DNA of 33,449 bases from Hyphomonadaceae bacterium UBA1001. GTDB taxonomy: Bacteria; Pseudomonadota; Alphaproteobacteria; Caulobacterales; Aquidulcibacteraceae. The stretch covers positions 418 through 33,866 of the forward strand of contig DBAV01000255.1 of the NCBI GenBank assembly GCA_002291875.1. The letters run 5' to 3'. The notes under the pieces were generated by a model that did not search any database, was not told the DNA's origin, and saw only the letters and a program-made list of their open reading frames with translations. Shown here in pieces: positions 1 to 7,353 of the stretch. The position numbers were made by a program, and so were the translations under genes. Within the stretch, counting starts at the first letter, position 1. Each line of letters starts with the position of its first letter.

Positions 1-117
1 GGGCACGTTCCCACGCGTTACTCACCCGTCTGCCACTCCCCTTGCGGGGCGTTCGACTTGCATGTGTTAAGCCTGCCGCCAGCGTTCGTTCTGAGCCAGA
101 ATCAAACTCTCAAGATG
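1..117 (-). rRNA. rrs: 16S ribosomal RNA, 5' end (partial)
   Basis: Read on the minus strand, positions 110 to 91 give the universal 16S 5' primer region AGAGTTTGATTCTGGCTCAG, followed by the conserved start of helix 6 and the GTGAGTAACGCGTGGGAACGTGCC stretch near the window edge. Counting back seven bases from AGAGTTTGAT places the mature 5' end near 117. Only the first ~117 nt are present; the rest of the rRNA operon lies to the left. The base pattern (AACGAACGCTGGCGGCAGGCTTAACACATGCAAG) is alphaproteobacterial. The gene is transcribed leftward from the promoters at 406-434 and 547-575. Confidence 0.97.
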
Positions 118-330
118 AGTTTCGATCCGACGTCCGGGGGTGGGAAAACACCCCCTGCTGGTTAAAGCATCTGCATTCAATTGACGGACGCCTGTCCACC
201 AGGTCCGAAGACCCGACGAACAAGCTGTCAAGAAAAACGCATCCTGACGTCGACTCGACCGATGCACGATCCTTGCGGACCGCCACCGGCACAGGTCATC
301 GCCGCCTGCGCTTCTCTTTCTCTACCAACG

Positions 331-343
331 ATGTCAAAGACCG
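331..343 (-). promoter_or_regulatory. boxA-like rRNA antitermination site in the 16S leader
   Basis: The minus strand reads GGTCTTTGACATC here, close to the bacterial rRNA boxA core (TGCTCTTTGACA). It lies about 215 nt upstream of the mature 16S 5' end and downstream of both candidate promoters, the expected place for a NusB/NusE-binding antitermination element. Assignment rests on motif and position. Confidence 0.55.
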
Positions 344-405
344 GGCCACCGCGGCTGCGGCGCCTCACCGTTTCGGCCCCAGGGGGCGTTTCGCGGAAGG
401 CGAAC

Positions 406-434
406 TTTCTAAGGCGATCCGTTTTATCGGTCAA
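406..434 (-). promoter_or_regulatory. rRNA operon promoter P2 (proximal)
   Basis: On the minus strand TTGACC (434-429) is followed after 17 nt by TAGAAA (411-406), a good sigma-70-type -35/-10 pair with ideal spacing. Transcription would start near 399, upstream of the boxA-like site and the 16S gene. The same -35 and an almost identical -10 with the same spacer length occur 141 bp upstream, which supports both sites. Confidence 0.6.
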
Positions 435-546
435 CCGCTTTTCGTCAGCTCTTCTGCAGAACGTTCCCGGCGAACCGGACCCAGACTGTGGAGGAGCCCG
501 GCGGCCCTGGAGGCTCTCGCCCCCCGCCGCCCCGGCTGAAGCGCGG

Positions 547-575
547 CTTCTATGGGGGCACCGAGACTGGGTCAA
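547..575 (-). promoter_or_regulatory. rRNA operon promoter P1 (distal)
   Basis: On the minus strand TTGACC (575-570), a 17-nt spacer and TAGAAG (552-547) form a sigma-70-like promoter reading into the 16S gene. It repeats the architecture of the proximal promoter, giving the tandem arrangement common for rRNA operons. The rest of the gene-free stretch 118-700 holds only GC-rich leader and intergenic sequence; I see no ORF in it with a convincing ribosome-binding site. Confidence 0.55.
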
Positions 576-675
576 CAGCGATCTGCGGTCGACCTGCAGT
601 TGCCCCCTTATGGCCGCTGCCCGACCCATGTGGGGGCTGGATTCGGCCGATCAAGGGCGGCCGGGGCGCCGCGCC

Positions 676-691
676 GCCGGGGTGCCCCGGC
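676..691 (-). terminator. GC-rich hairpin after the CBS-domain gene
   Basis: GCCGGGGTGCCCCGGC is a perfect palindrome that starts about 10 nt beyond the stop codon of the CBS-domain gene. It can fold as a 6-bp stem with a 4-nt loop. There is no U-tract on the minus strand after it, so a role as intrinsic terminator is uncertain. Confidence 0.3.
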
Positions 692-700
692 ACGCCCGGC

Positions 701-1132
701 TCAGCCGGCCGCGATGTAGTCGCGCAGGGCGGCCGCCTCGCGGATGGCCGCATCGATGCGCGCCTTGACCAGGTCGCCGATCGAGACGAGGCCCACCAGG
801 CGGCCATCCTCGACCACCGGCAAGTGCCGGATTCGCCGGTCGGTCATGCGGCCGAGGGCGGCGTCGAGCGTTTCGGCCGGCGACACCGTGATCACGTCCC
901 GCGTCATGATGTCCCCCACCGTCATCGCAAGCGCTGCCGCGCCGTCGCGCGCGATCTGCCGCACCACGTCGCGCTCGGAGGCCACCCCGACGAGGGCGCC
1001 ATCGGCCCCGGCGACCACCAGGGCCCCCACGCGCATGCGCTCGAGCCGTTCGGCGAATGCGGTGACGGTTTCGTCGGGCGCACAGGTATGCACCGCATGG
1101 CCCTTTTCGCGCAGGATCGCAGAGATCAACAT
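701..1132 (-). CDS. CBS-domain pair protein
   Basis: A 143-aa protein made almost entirely of two CBS domains (about residues 12-68 and 76-130). This is the stand-alone Bateman module that usually binds adenosine-type ligands and serves as an energy or redox sensor. The second domain carries the typical pattern TVGDIMTRDVITVSPAETL, then HLPVVEDGRLVGLVSIGDLV. I chose the ATG at 1132 because AAGGAGG lies just upstream; an in-frame start 11 codons earlier lacks such a site. It has no catalytic domain, so its partner or ligand cannot be told from sequence. It is the first gene beyond the rRNA promoter region and reads in the same direction as the 16S gene. Close relatives are common in Alphaproteobacteria as small cytosolic proteins. 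Confidence 0.9.
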   Translation of the reverse strand: MLISAILREKGHAVHTCAPDETVTAFAERLERMRVGALVVAGADGALVGVASERDVVRQIARDGAAALAMTVGDIMTRDVITVSPAETLDAALGRMTDRRIRHLPVVEDGRLVGLVSIGDLVKARIDAAIREAAALRDYIAAG

Positions 1133-1235
1133 GCTCGCCTCCTTCAGCGGCCCCCGCGGGGGCACGGCCCGAAGTCAGCACCCGCAGGACGGGTGTTGGC
1201 AAGCAGAATCGCGCCGGCGGTGTCCGAAAGGCCGC

Positions 1236-2162
1236 TCATGCCGGCGCGCTTCCCGAGAATGTGACGCGCAGCAGGGCGCCCGCCGCCATCAGGCGCAGGC
1301 GCGCCTGCCAGCTGGCCACCTCCCAGGCAGCCTCGCGAAGCACGGCAGCGCCCGGCCCTGGCTCGCCCGCCATGGCGGAAAGGCGCTCGGCCGCGCCGCC
1401 CAGGGCCTCGCGCGCGGCGGCGGCCGTTTCGGTCGTTCGGTCGGACACGGTCACATCGGCGACGCCCGCGGTAGCCAGCATCTTCTCGATCTCGGCGGTC
1501 GCGCGCAGGTGCGGCTCGACGAAAGCCGAAGCGAACGCCTCGGCGGCCGGCGCGCCGTCCACGCTGGTCCATGCGGTCAGGACGATCGGGCCGCCTGGCG
1601 TCACCGAGCGCGCTGCCTGATGGATCAGGCGCTGGAGATTGTCGCACCAGGCGCCGTCATCGAGCAGGGCAAAGCCTGCCGCGCCGTCGGCGATGGACAG
1701 AAGGTCGAGGTCCGCGGGCGTCACCGCGATCCGCGCCGTCCTGCCGGCGCGCGCGACGCGAAGGCGGGCGGATTCGGCCACGGGGGGGCGCCATTCCAGC
1801 GCCTCGATCCGTCCGGGCCAGGCGTCGGCCAAGGCGAGCAGACGCGGGCCCAGCCCCCCGCCCACCACCACCAGGCGCGCCGCGTCGCTGGCGGACAGCC
1901 CCGCGAGCAGGGTCGCGTCGGTATCGGTCACCGGTTCCAGCGCGCCTTCGCCCCAAAGGGTCTGGAGCGCGATCAGCCGCGGATCCTCGGCCGCGGGGTC
2001 GGCGTCACAGATTTCCTCGGCTTCGGCCAGGGCCAGGCGCGTCTCGACCGCCTCCGTGTCCACCTCGGTCCCGTCCCACCACGCCTTCAGGCGCGCAACC
2101 GCGAACGCGCGTGCACGCCGGTCGGCGGGCAGGGCCGGAAGCTTGAGGGCGGGAAGGCGCAT
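1236..2162 (-). CDS. methyltransferase-like protein of unknown substrate
   Basis: A 308-aa protein with features of a class I SAM-dependent methyltransferase fold, though not strongly conserved. Residues 97-109 (LVVVGGGLGPRLL) resemble the glycine-rich motif I after a beta strand. GFALLDDGAWCDNLQRLI (163-180), TPGGPIVLTAW (188-198) and a C-terminal LRLMAAGALLRVTF segment match the later strands and the usual closing hairpin. An acidic residue after strand 2 may be E123 (ALEWRP). There is no clear Shine-Dalgarno before the ATG, so the start is less certain. It follows the lipoprotein hydrolase gene after a 57-bp gap on the same strand. The fold call is inference from pattern; no substrate is suggested. 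Confidence 0.65.
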   Translation of the reverse strand: MRLPALKLPALPADRRARAFAVARLKAWWDGTEVDTEAVETRLALAEAEEICDADPAAEDPRLIALQTLWGEGALEPVTDTDATLLAGLSASDAARLVVVGGGLGPRLLALADAWPGRIEALEWRPPVAESARLRVARAGRTARIAVTPADLDLLSIADGAAGFALLDDGAWCDNLQRLIHQAARSVTPGGPIVLTAWTSVDGAPAAEAFASAFVEPHLRATAEIEKMLATAGVADVTVSDRTTETAAAAREALGGAAERLSAMAGEPGPGAAVLREAAWEVASWQARLRLMAAGALLRVTFSGSAPA

Positions 2163-2219
2163 GGGTGGAACGATGATGCGGGGAAACCTCGATACGGCCC
2201 CGAACCTAACATGGGCGGG

Positions 2220-3188
2220 TTAAGGCTTCGCGAGCCCCGGCAGGCCCGACGGCAGCGGTGCGTCGGGCGCACGCACGAAAGCCTCGATGTCGCGATAGAC
2301 GGTCTCGCGCCCCAGATCGCGCAGCAGCATGTGCCAGCCCTCGGGATAGGCGACCGACCGCGCGCCCTCGGGCAGGCGGGCGACGGCCGCCCGGGCCGAG
2401 GACAGGGGCACGATCTGGTCGCGCAAGCCCACCTGATACAGCGTCGGAACGGCGATGGCGGGGCCCGAGCGGGCCGCACGCTCCATCAGGTCGACAAGGC
2501 CATACATGGCGTCCACGCGGGTCTGGAAGATCATCAGCGGGTCGCGACCCAGCCGCTCGAGCATGTCCAGATTGTCCGATGCCTGGATGCGCAGGCCGCG
2601 CGGGCGGCTGAAGGTGCGGCCCGGAAAGGTCCGGGCCCCTGCCCGCAGCGTGGCGGCATAGAGCGGATTCATCGTCGACCAGCCCCAGACGGCGGCCGCC
2701 ACCAGCACCAGCCGGTCAGCATCGGGCGGATCGGCGCTGCCGAAGGCGGTCATCGCCACCGCCGCGCCCATCGAATCGCCCAGCACCACCAGCGTGCGCC
2801 CGGGATGACGCGCGCGCAGCAATGCGGTGGCGACCCGCAGGTCGTCCGCCATCAGCGCCTCGCCGCCCCACAGGCCGCGCTGGGGCGCACCGCCAAAGCC
2901 GCGCTGGTCGAAGGCATGCACGGCGATGCCGCGCTCGGCGAACCAGGGGCCCATCATCTCGAACGCGCCGGCATGGTCGTTCATGCCGTGCAGCGCCAGA
3001 ATGACCGCCTCGCGTTCGCCCGCGGGCACCCACGAGCGCATCGGCAGGGCGGTGCCGTCCCGGGCGATCAGGGCCGAACCCGTCAGGCCCGGTCCGGCAA
3101 AGCCTGCGGGCGTGGGCTGCACCTGCTGCTGCATCGGGGCACACCCCGGTCCCATCACCATGCCCGTCGCGACGATGGCCGCGCTCAT
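2220..3188 (-). CDS. alpha/beta hydrolase lipoprotein (monoacylglycerol lipase/lysophospholipase-like)
   Basis: A 322-aa serine hydrolase of the Hydrolase_4 (S33-like, monoacylglycerol lipase) group. The oxyanion segment LALHGMNDHAGAF is near residue 67, the nucleophile elbow GDSMG places Ser at about 139, Asp is in VGLRDQIVP (~257) and His in PEGWHML (~286), so the triad looks complete. The short N-terminal hydrophobic stretch ending in GPGC (Cys16) looks like a lipoprotein signal, although the lipobox is imperfect. The start at 3188 overlaps the upstream stop codon as ATGA, which indicates translational coupling to the uracil-DNA glycosylase-like gene; a longer ORF upstream would overlap that gene more. 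It probably acts in the periplasm or at a membrane on monoacyl lipids or other esters; the substrate is not known. Confidence 0.85.
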   Translation of the reverse strand: MSAAIVATGMVMGPGCAPMQQQVQPTPAGFAGPGLTGSALIARDGTALPMRSWVPAGEREAVILALHGMNDHAGAFEMMGPWFAERGIAVHAFDQRGFGGAPQRGLWGGEALMADDLRVATALLRARHPGRTLVVLGDSMGAAVAMTAFGSADPPDADRLVLVAAAVWGWSTMNPLYAATLRAGARTFPGRTFSRPRGLRIQASDNLDMLERLGRDPLMIFQTRVDAMYGLVDLMERAARSGPAIAVPTLYQVGLRDQIVPLSSARAAVARLPEGARSVAYPEGWHMLLRDLGRETVYRDIEAFVRAPDAPLPSGLPGLAKP

Positions 3189-3781
3189 GACAGCGCCTCT
3201 TGCACGCGAGACCGCAGCAGCGGCAGCAGATCCGTCTCGAACCATGGGTGGCGCCTCAGCCAAGCGGTATTGCGCCAGGACGGATGGGGCAAGGGGATGA
3301 CGGCCGCGGTGCGGGCAGACCCTTCACGGGCGAAACGCTCGACCAGGCGGGTCATGCCGGCGCGACGCGCATCGGCCCCCAGGTGCCAGGCCTGGGCATG
3401 GGCGCCGACCACCAGGGTCAGCCGCACCCCGGTCAGATGGGCCAGAAGGCGATTGCGCCACAGCGGCGCGCACTCGCGGCGCGGCGGCAGGTCGGCGCCA
3501 TTCACCGTGCCCGGCCAGCAAAAGCCCATCGCCGCGACGGCGATATTGCGGGGGTCATAGAACTGGTCGCGGTCGAGGCCCATCCACTGGCGCAACCGGT
3601 CTCCGCTGGCATCGTTCCAGGGCAGGCCGGTCTCGTGCACTTTCCGGCCCGGCGCCTGGCCTGCGATCAGGATACGCGCGTCGGGGTGGATGCGCACCAC
3701 CGGGCGCGGCCCGTGCGGCAGGAAGGGCGCGCAGGCGCGGCAGGCCGCGATCTCGGCCAGCAGGGCGTCAAGCGTCGCCAT
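3185..3781 (-). CDS. uracil-DNA glycosylase superfamily protein
   Basis: A 198-aa protein of the uracil-DNA glycosylase superfamily (COG1573-like). It has the N-terminal motif IAGQAPGRKVHETGLPW (from residue 39), where the GQAPG loop corresponds to the uracil-binding motif A, and the C-terminal motif PLPHPS (163-168), the DNA-intercalating motif of the family. Four cysteines, C14 and C17 (CRAC) plus C88 and C104, are spaced as in 4Fe-4S-containing family 4/5 enzymes. Its expected job is removal of uracil or related damaged bases from DNA. The gene overlaps both neighbours: 14 nt with the DUF3253 gene upstream and 4 nt with the hydrolase downstream, so all three are probably one transcript. 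Activity is inferred from family, not shown. Confidence 0.85.
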   Translation of the reverse strand: MATLDALLAEIAACRACAPFLPHGPRPVVRIHPDARILIAGQAPGRKVHETGLPWNDASGDRLRQWMGLDRDQFYDPRNIAVAAMGFCWPGTVNGADLPPRRECAPLWRNRLLAHLTGVRLTLVVGAHAQAWHLGADARRAGMTRLVERFAREGSARTAAVIPLPHPSWRNTAWLRRHPWFETDLLPLLRSRVQEALS

Positions 3782-4031
3782 CGTCGGGGCGGGCGGGGGC
3801 AGGTGAGAGGGACAGGCGGTAGATTCCCTTGAAATGGTCGGGGTCGACGGGCCGCCCCTTGCGCGTGATGACGATGTCTCCGCGCCGCGCCAGATGCACC
3901 GCCGCGGCCCGCACGGCCGGCAAGCGTGCGCGCCAGTTCCCGATGTCCCACGCCTTTGCCGCCTCGGTGGGGCAGATGGACTTGCCGGCCCCCCGCTCGG
4001 CGCACAGCTCGAGGATCACGCGTTCGATCAT
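3768..4031 (-). CDS. DUF3253 family protein
   Basis: A small (87-aa) protein matching the DUF3253 pattern: ERVILELCAERGAGKSICPTE at the N terminus, a helix with W..R..AVR, then ARRGDIVITRKGRPV and the closing DPDHFKGIYRLSL. The arrangement resembles a compact winged-helix fold, but no function is established. The ATG at 4031 fits the usual family start; a longer reading frame to 4091 would run into the palindromic repeat and is less likely. It overlaps the start of the uracil-DNA glycosylase-like gene by 14 nt, and members of this family often sit near DNA-repair or photolyase-type genes. It is the first gene of the three-gene cluster, whose promoter must lie within or beyond the repeat array. 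Confidence 0.8.
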   Translation of the reverse strand: MIERVILELCAERGAGKSICPTEAAKAWDIGNWRARLPAVRAAAVHLARRGDIVITRKGRPVDPDHFKGIYRLSLSPAPARPDDGDA

Positions 4032-4067
4032 CTCGGCCACATAGGAAGCCGCGCGCTGCCCCCGCAA

Positions 4068-4204
4068 GGGAGCCCGGGCTTGCGGTAACAACCGCGCTCG
4101 GAGGGAGCCCGGGCTTCCAAGCCCGGTCTTGCGGTAACAACCGCGCTCGGAGGCGCGGGCTCCGGTCTTGCGGAAACAACCGCGCCAGGAAGCGCGGGCT
4201 CCGG
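4068..4204. repeat. tandem palindromic repeat array, left cluster
   Basis: Three degenerate units in tandem between the RTX gene stop and the DUF3253 start. The shared parts are GGAGCCCGGGCTTCCAAG-type palindromes joined by CTTGCGGTAACAACCGCGC-type linkers. Clear hairpins are CCGGGCTTCCAAGCCCGG (4109-4126), CCGCGC/GCGCGG (4141-4158) and CCGCGC/GCGCGG (4180-4197). The first unit (from 4068) lacks one half of the main palindrome, as if a deletion had joined two copies. The core recurs at 30460-30482. No coding content is convincing here. It may end RTX transcription. Confidence 0.85.
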
Positions 4205-4216
4205 CGGCGCGTCCGG

Positions 4217-6361
4217 TCAGAAGATGAAGTCGGCCGCCGTGATCTGGCCCAGGGTCACACCGGCAATGAAGATCTTCGCCCCGTTGGTGCCGTACGACGC
4301 CTCCACGCCGCCGGAAACCGCCGCGAAGGTGAAGCTCGAGAAGGTGAAGCCCGACCCGGTGAAGTCGACGCGATCCACACCGTCCTCGAAGTCGGCGATG
4401 CTGTCGCGGTCGCCGAAGAAGGCTTCGACGCCAGAAAAGCGGAACCGGTCCGCGCCCGTGCCGCCCCAGTGCACGTCGTCCCCCTGCCCGCCGTCGATCG
4501 TGTCATTGCCGCCCTGACCCAGGAGGATGTCATCACCGCCGGCGCCGAACAGGCAGTTGTCATCCTCGCCGATGCCCAGGATGTCGCCGAACTGCGATCC
4601 GTTGATGTTCTCGACCGAGATCAGCGTGTCGCCCATCGACTCGCCGGTGCGGTTCCCGAAATCGGTGAACACCAGATAGATGCCCGTCGCGGCATTCTGA
4701 TAGCTGATGGTGTCGCTGCCTGCGCCGCCGAACAGGATGTCGCCACCGGTTCCGCCGTCGAGCACGTCGTCCCCGCCCTGGCCCCACAGCCAGTCGTCGC
4801 CACCCAGGCCGCGCAGGCTGTTGTTGCCCTCGCCGATGCCGATGACGTCGTTGAAGTCCGAGCCCCAGATCGCGTTGATCGCAATCGGCAGGTCGCCGCG
4901 CGCGTCGCCGGTCGCGTTCCCAAGGTCGGTGAACACGTAATACACGCCCGCTGTGGCGTCCTGATAGCTCATGATGGAATTGCCGCCACGGCCATCCAGC
5001 GTGTCCGCGCCGGCCCCGCCGACCAGCAGGTTGCCAAAGCCATCGCCGCCGCGCAGCGTGTCGTTCCCTGCACCGCCGAACAGCGTGTCGTCACCGCCAA
5101 AGCCATCGATGATGTCGCCGAACCGCGAGCCGACATAGTAATCCCTGTCGCCGGTCCCATCGAGGTCGATGCCGGACTCGCGCGGGTCGAGAATCGTCAG
5201 GAAGGCATCACCGCCGTCGGCCGAGTCGATCGTGTAACTGACGGCCACGCGCCCGTCCCACATGATGGCAAGGTCGACGCTGGCCGAATTGGCGTTCGGA
5301 GCCGACGCGATCTGGAACGGCCCGCCGTCCAGCGTGCCGTCGGCGTTGATCATCTGGCCCCAGATGCCGACGCCTGCGACCGCGACCATGAAGCGACCGT
5401 CGGGCAGTTCGAGGATCTGGGGCGTGATGTTTGCGCCAGCGGTCGCGGTGTCCGCGGCACTCTCGAGCCCGGTCAGCACAATGCGGGCACCGACCGCCGC
5501 ACCCGACGCATCATAACGCTGGACCTGCAGGTCGCTGTTGGCGGTGAAGATGGCCGCAAACCCGCCATTCTGCATCGTGGCAAAGTTCGGCGCGTCATCC
5601 AGCGTGCTGCTGACTTCGACGCCCGTCGCCAGCGTCACCGGCGCGCTGATGGCCGTGCCGCCCTGGGTCAGCGTGAACCCGATCAGATTGCCGCCCGACA
5701 CAAAGCTTCCAAAGTCGAACCCGCCGATCAGATTGACGATGTCCGGACGGATTTCTTCGGGGGCGGCCGCGTCCGTCACGGCTGCAAAGCCGTCGACGAT
5801 GTTGAAGGTGTTGCCGGACGCCGACTGGACGGTTCCGTCGCGGCCGACAAAGCGCGGGCCACCCGTTCCGGGCCCGGCCTCGGACCACAGGTAAACCACG
5901 AAGTCCAAGCTGTCCTCGGCAAACCCGATCGCCGGGTGGGACGCATCCCCCGGCACGGTCAGCACCTGCGGATCCGTATGGACCCGGTCGAAATCGCCGA
6001 ACGAGATGCTGGCCACCGCCAGCTCATCGCCCTGTCCCGGGACCGGGGTGCTATAGCTGATCCAGGCGTTGACCGAGCCGGTGAATGAGGTCTGGTAGGT
6101 GCCCGACGTCGACTCGGTGCGCAGGTCGAACGGGCCGGGCACCATACTGACCGGGTTGGCCGGACCGAATGCGGTGGATTCAAAGGTGGCGCCGATCGAA
6201 AGGCCGGCAATCACCGAGAAATTGGCGAAAGGCGCGAAGGCCACGATCGTCGCACCATTCGAGAGGGACACCACCTGAGCACCGCTTTCGGCGCTCACGC
6301 TGGCTGGAAAGTGTCGCAGTCCCAGATTGATGGCGGCGGTCTGGACGATGGGTGCGGGCAT
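4217..6361 (-). CDS. RTX-type calcium-binding secreted protein
   Basis: A 714-aa protein without a Sec signal. Residues ~15-390 hold repeated strand motifs ending in glycine turns (LSNGATIVAF, MQNGGFAAIFTA, LPDGRFMVAVAG, MWDGRVAVSYT) that suggest a beta-propeller or similar repeat fold. Residues ~415-635 hold hemolysin-type nonapeptides (GGFGGDDTLFGGAGNDTL, GGDDWLWGQGGDDVLDGG, GGDDILLGQGGNDTIDGG) that bind calcium as a parallel beta-roll. The last ~80 residues (ADRFRFSG..., then ADFEDGVDRVDF, ending DFIF) match the serralysin-like C-terminal module used for type I secretion. An internal ~60-residue segment is duplicated (462-524 and 551-613). The start at 6361 follows GAGGGAA; an ATG 16 codons earlier has no such site. 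No protease or lipase active site is visible, so the function outside the cell is unknown. No secretion genes are nearby. Confidence 0.9.
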   Translation of the reverse strand: MPAPIVQTAAINLGLRHFPASVSAESGAQVVSLSNGATIVAFAPFANFSVIAGLSIGATFESTAFGPANPVSMVPGPFDLRTESTSGTYQTSFTGSVNAWISYSTPVPGQGDELAVASISFGDFDRVHTDPQVLTVPGDASHPAIGFAEDSLDFVVYLWSEAGPGTGGPRFVGRDGTVQSASGNTFNIVDGFAAVTDAAAPEEIRPDIVNLIGGFDFGSFVSGGNLIGFTLTQGGTAISAPVTLATGVEVSSTLDDAPNFATMQNGGFAAIFTANSDLQVQRYDASGAAVGARIVLTGLESAADTATAGANITPQILELPDGRFMVAVAGVGIWGQMINADGTLDGGPFQIASAPNANSASVDLAIMWDGRVAVSYTIDSADGGDAFLTILDPRESGIDLDGTGDRDYYVGSRFGDIIDGFGGDDTLFGGAGNDTLRGGDGFGNLLVGGAGADTLDGRGGNSIMSYQDATAGVYYVFTDLGNATGDARGDLPIAINAIWGSDFNDVIGIGEGNNSLRGLGGDDWLWGQGGDDVLDGGTGGDILFGGAGSDTISYQNAATGIYLVFTDFGNRTGESMGDTLISVENINGSQFGDILGIGEDDNCLFGAGGDDILLGQGGNDTIDGGQGDDVHWGGTGADRFRFSGVEAFFGDRDSIADFEDGVDRVDFTGSGFTFSSFTFAAVSGGVEASYGTNGAKIFIAGVTLGQITAADFIF

Positions 6362-6427
6362 TTCGGTTCCCTCTGGATCGGCCGGTTGTCGGCTCGGCGA
6401 GGAAACCATGCGAGCTGGGACGGGTCG

Positions 6428-6443
6428 CTACTCATATGGGTAG
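6428..6443. promoter_or_regulatory. imperfect palindrome in the RTX-lepB divergent region
   Basis: CTACTCATATGGGTAG is a 16-bp near-palindrome (14 of 16 positions symmetric), 67 bp upstream of the RTX start and 106 bp upstream of lepB. It is AT-richer than its surroundings and could be an operator or overlap a -10 element of the RTX promoter. This is position and symmetry only. Confidence 0.3.
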
Positions 6444-6451
6444 ACGCCACC

Positions 6452-6467
6452 CACTCGTTTCCGAGTG
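6452..6467. promoter_or_regulatory. short inverted repeat in the RTX-lepB divergent region
   Basis: CACTCG (6452-6457) and CGAGTG (6462-6467) form a perfect 6-bp inverted repeat with a 4-nt spacer, eight bases from the palindrome at 6428-6443. It could be a protein site or a transcript hairpin. Function is unknown. Confidence 0.25.
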
Positions 6468-6548
6468 CCAATCGGATTTCGCGGACGCCGGGGTGCAACT
6501 GAGCGGCCGCGCTTTCTGCCGTGGGCGGTGTCTGCTAGGCGGGCGGGC

Positions 6549-7352
6549 ATGACGACGACCGGCACCAGTGGCACCCCCGAACAGGCGACCAAGCCCCCCA
6601 TGGGCGAGCGCATCATGGCGGAGGTCAAGGACTGGCTGAAATTCCTGGCGTGGGCCTTCCCGCTGTGGTTCGGCTTCACCACGGTGGTCTATGCCGCCTT
6701 CATGATCCCGTCGGAGTCGATGGTGCCGACCCTGCAGGTCGGTGATCGCATCGCGGTGTCCAAATGGGCCTATGGCTATTCGCGCCACTCGCTGCCGTTC
6801 GACATCGGGCGGCTGCTGCCGGCCTCGCAGACGCGCCTGTTCTCGAACGATCCCGAACGCGGGGATATCGTGGTGTTCGTCCACCCCCGCGACGGGCGGG
6901 TGATGATCAAGCGCCTCACCGGAATGCCGGGTGATCTGGTCGAGGTCCGCGAGGGCCGGCTGCTGATCAATGGCGCACTGGTCGAACGCACCGCTCCCGA
7001 GCGGATCGCGCGCAGCGACAATCGCGGCATCGTCGAGGAGGTCACGCGCTGGACCGAGATCCTGCCCGGGGGCCTGGCGCACACCATCCACGAGTTCGGC
7101 GACGATTTCGACCTCGACACCTATGGCCCCACGCGGATTCCCGCCGGCCAGTTCCTGATGATGGGCGACAATCGCGACAATTCCCGCGATGGCCGCGATC
7201 CGACCATGGGCCTGGTGCCGTTCGAGAATTTCATCGGGCGCGCCGACACCGTGATCTGGACCACGCGCTTCTGCCAAGCCGAGCCCGGGTTGGACTGTGG
7301 CCAGCAGCGGCTGTGGCGCTCGCTGGCGCCCCAGCCCGTCCAGGGCGAATGA
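6549..7352 (+). CDS. lepB: signal peptidase I
   Basis: A 267-aa type I signal peptidase (S26), which cleaves signal peptides from exported proteins at the outer face of the inner membrane. One membrane segment (about 33-52) precedes the catalytic box IPSESMVPTL, with the nucleophile Ser57. The general base Lys121 is in VMIKRLTGMPGD, after the RGDIVVF box, and MGDNRDNSRDGR (205-216) is the conserved box E. The length is typical of alphaproteobacterial LepB. The start at 6549 is chosen by homology to the usual short cytosolic N terminus; the Shine-Dalgarno is weak, and the Met at residue 18 is an alternative. It is divergent from the RTX gene and ends 1 bp before the convergent GYF_2-like gene. 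It is not beside acpS, rnc or era as in many alphaproteobacteria. Confidence 0.95.
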   Translation: MTTTGTSGTPEQATKPPMGERIMAEVKDWLKFLAWAFPLWFGFTTVVYAAFMIPSESMVPTLQVGDRIAVSKWAYGYSRHSLPFDIGRLLPASQTRLFSNDPERGDIVVFVHPRDGRVMIKRLTGMPGDLVEVREGRLLINGALVERTAPERIARSDNRGIVEEVTRWTEILPGGLAHTIHEFGDDFDLDTYGPTRIPAGQFLMMGDNRDNSRDGRDPTMGLVPFENFIGRADTVIWTTRFCQAEPGLDCGQQRLWRSLAPQPVQGE

Positions 7353-7353
7353 C

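Noticed and set aside
744..3560. Long plus-strand reading frame opposite the CBS, methyltransferase-like and hydrolase genes
   Set aside because: It is antisense to well-supported genes, has no recognisable domain and is rich in Arg, His and Gly, as expected from the complementary frame of GC-rich codons.
4068..4204. CRISPR array
   Set aside because: Units are palindromic, degenerate and contiguous without spacers of even length, and no cas genes are present.
3926..6088. Plus-strand frame of 720 codons opposite the RTX gene
   Set aside because: It is a mirror of the RTX repeats; the minus strand has clear nonapeptides and a secretion module.
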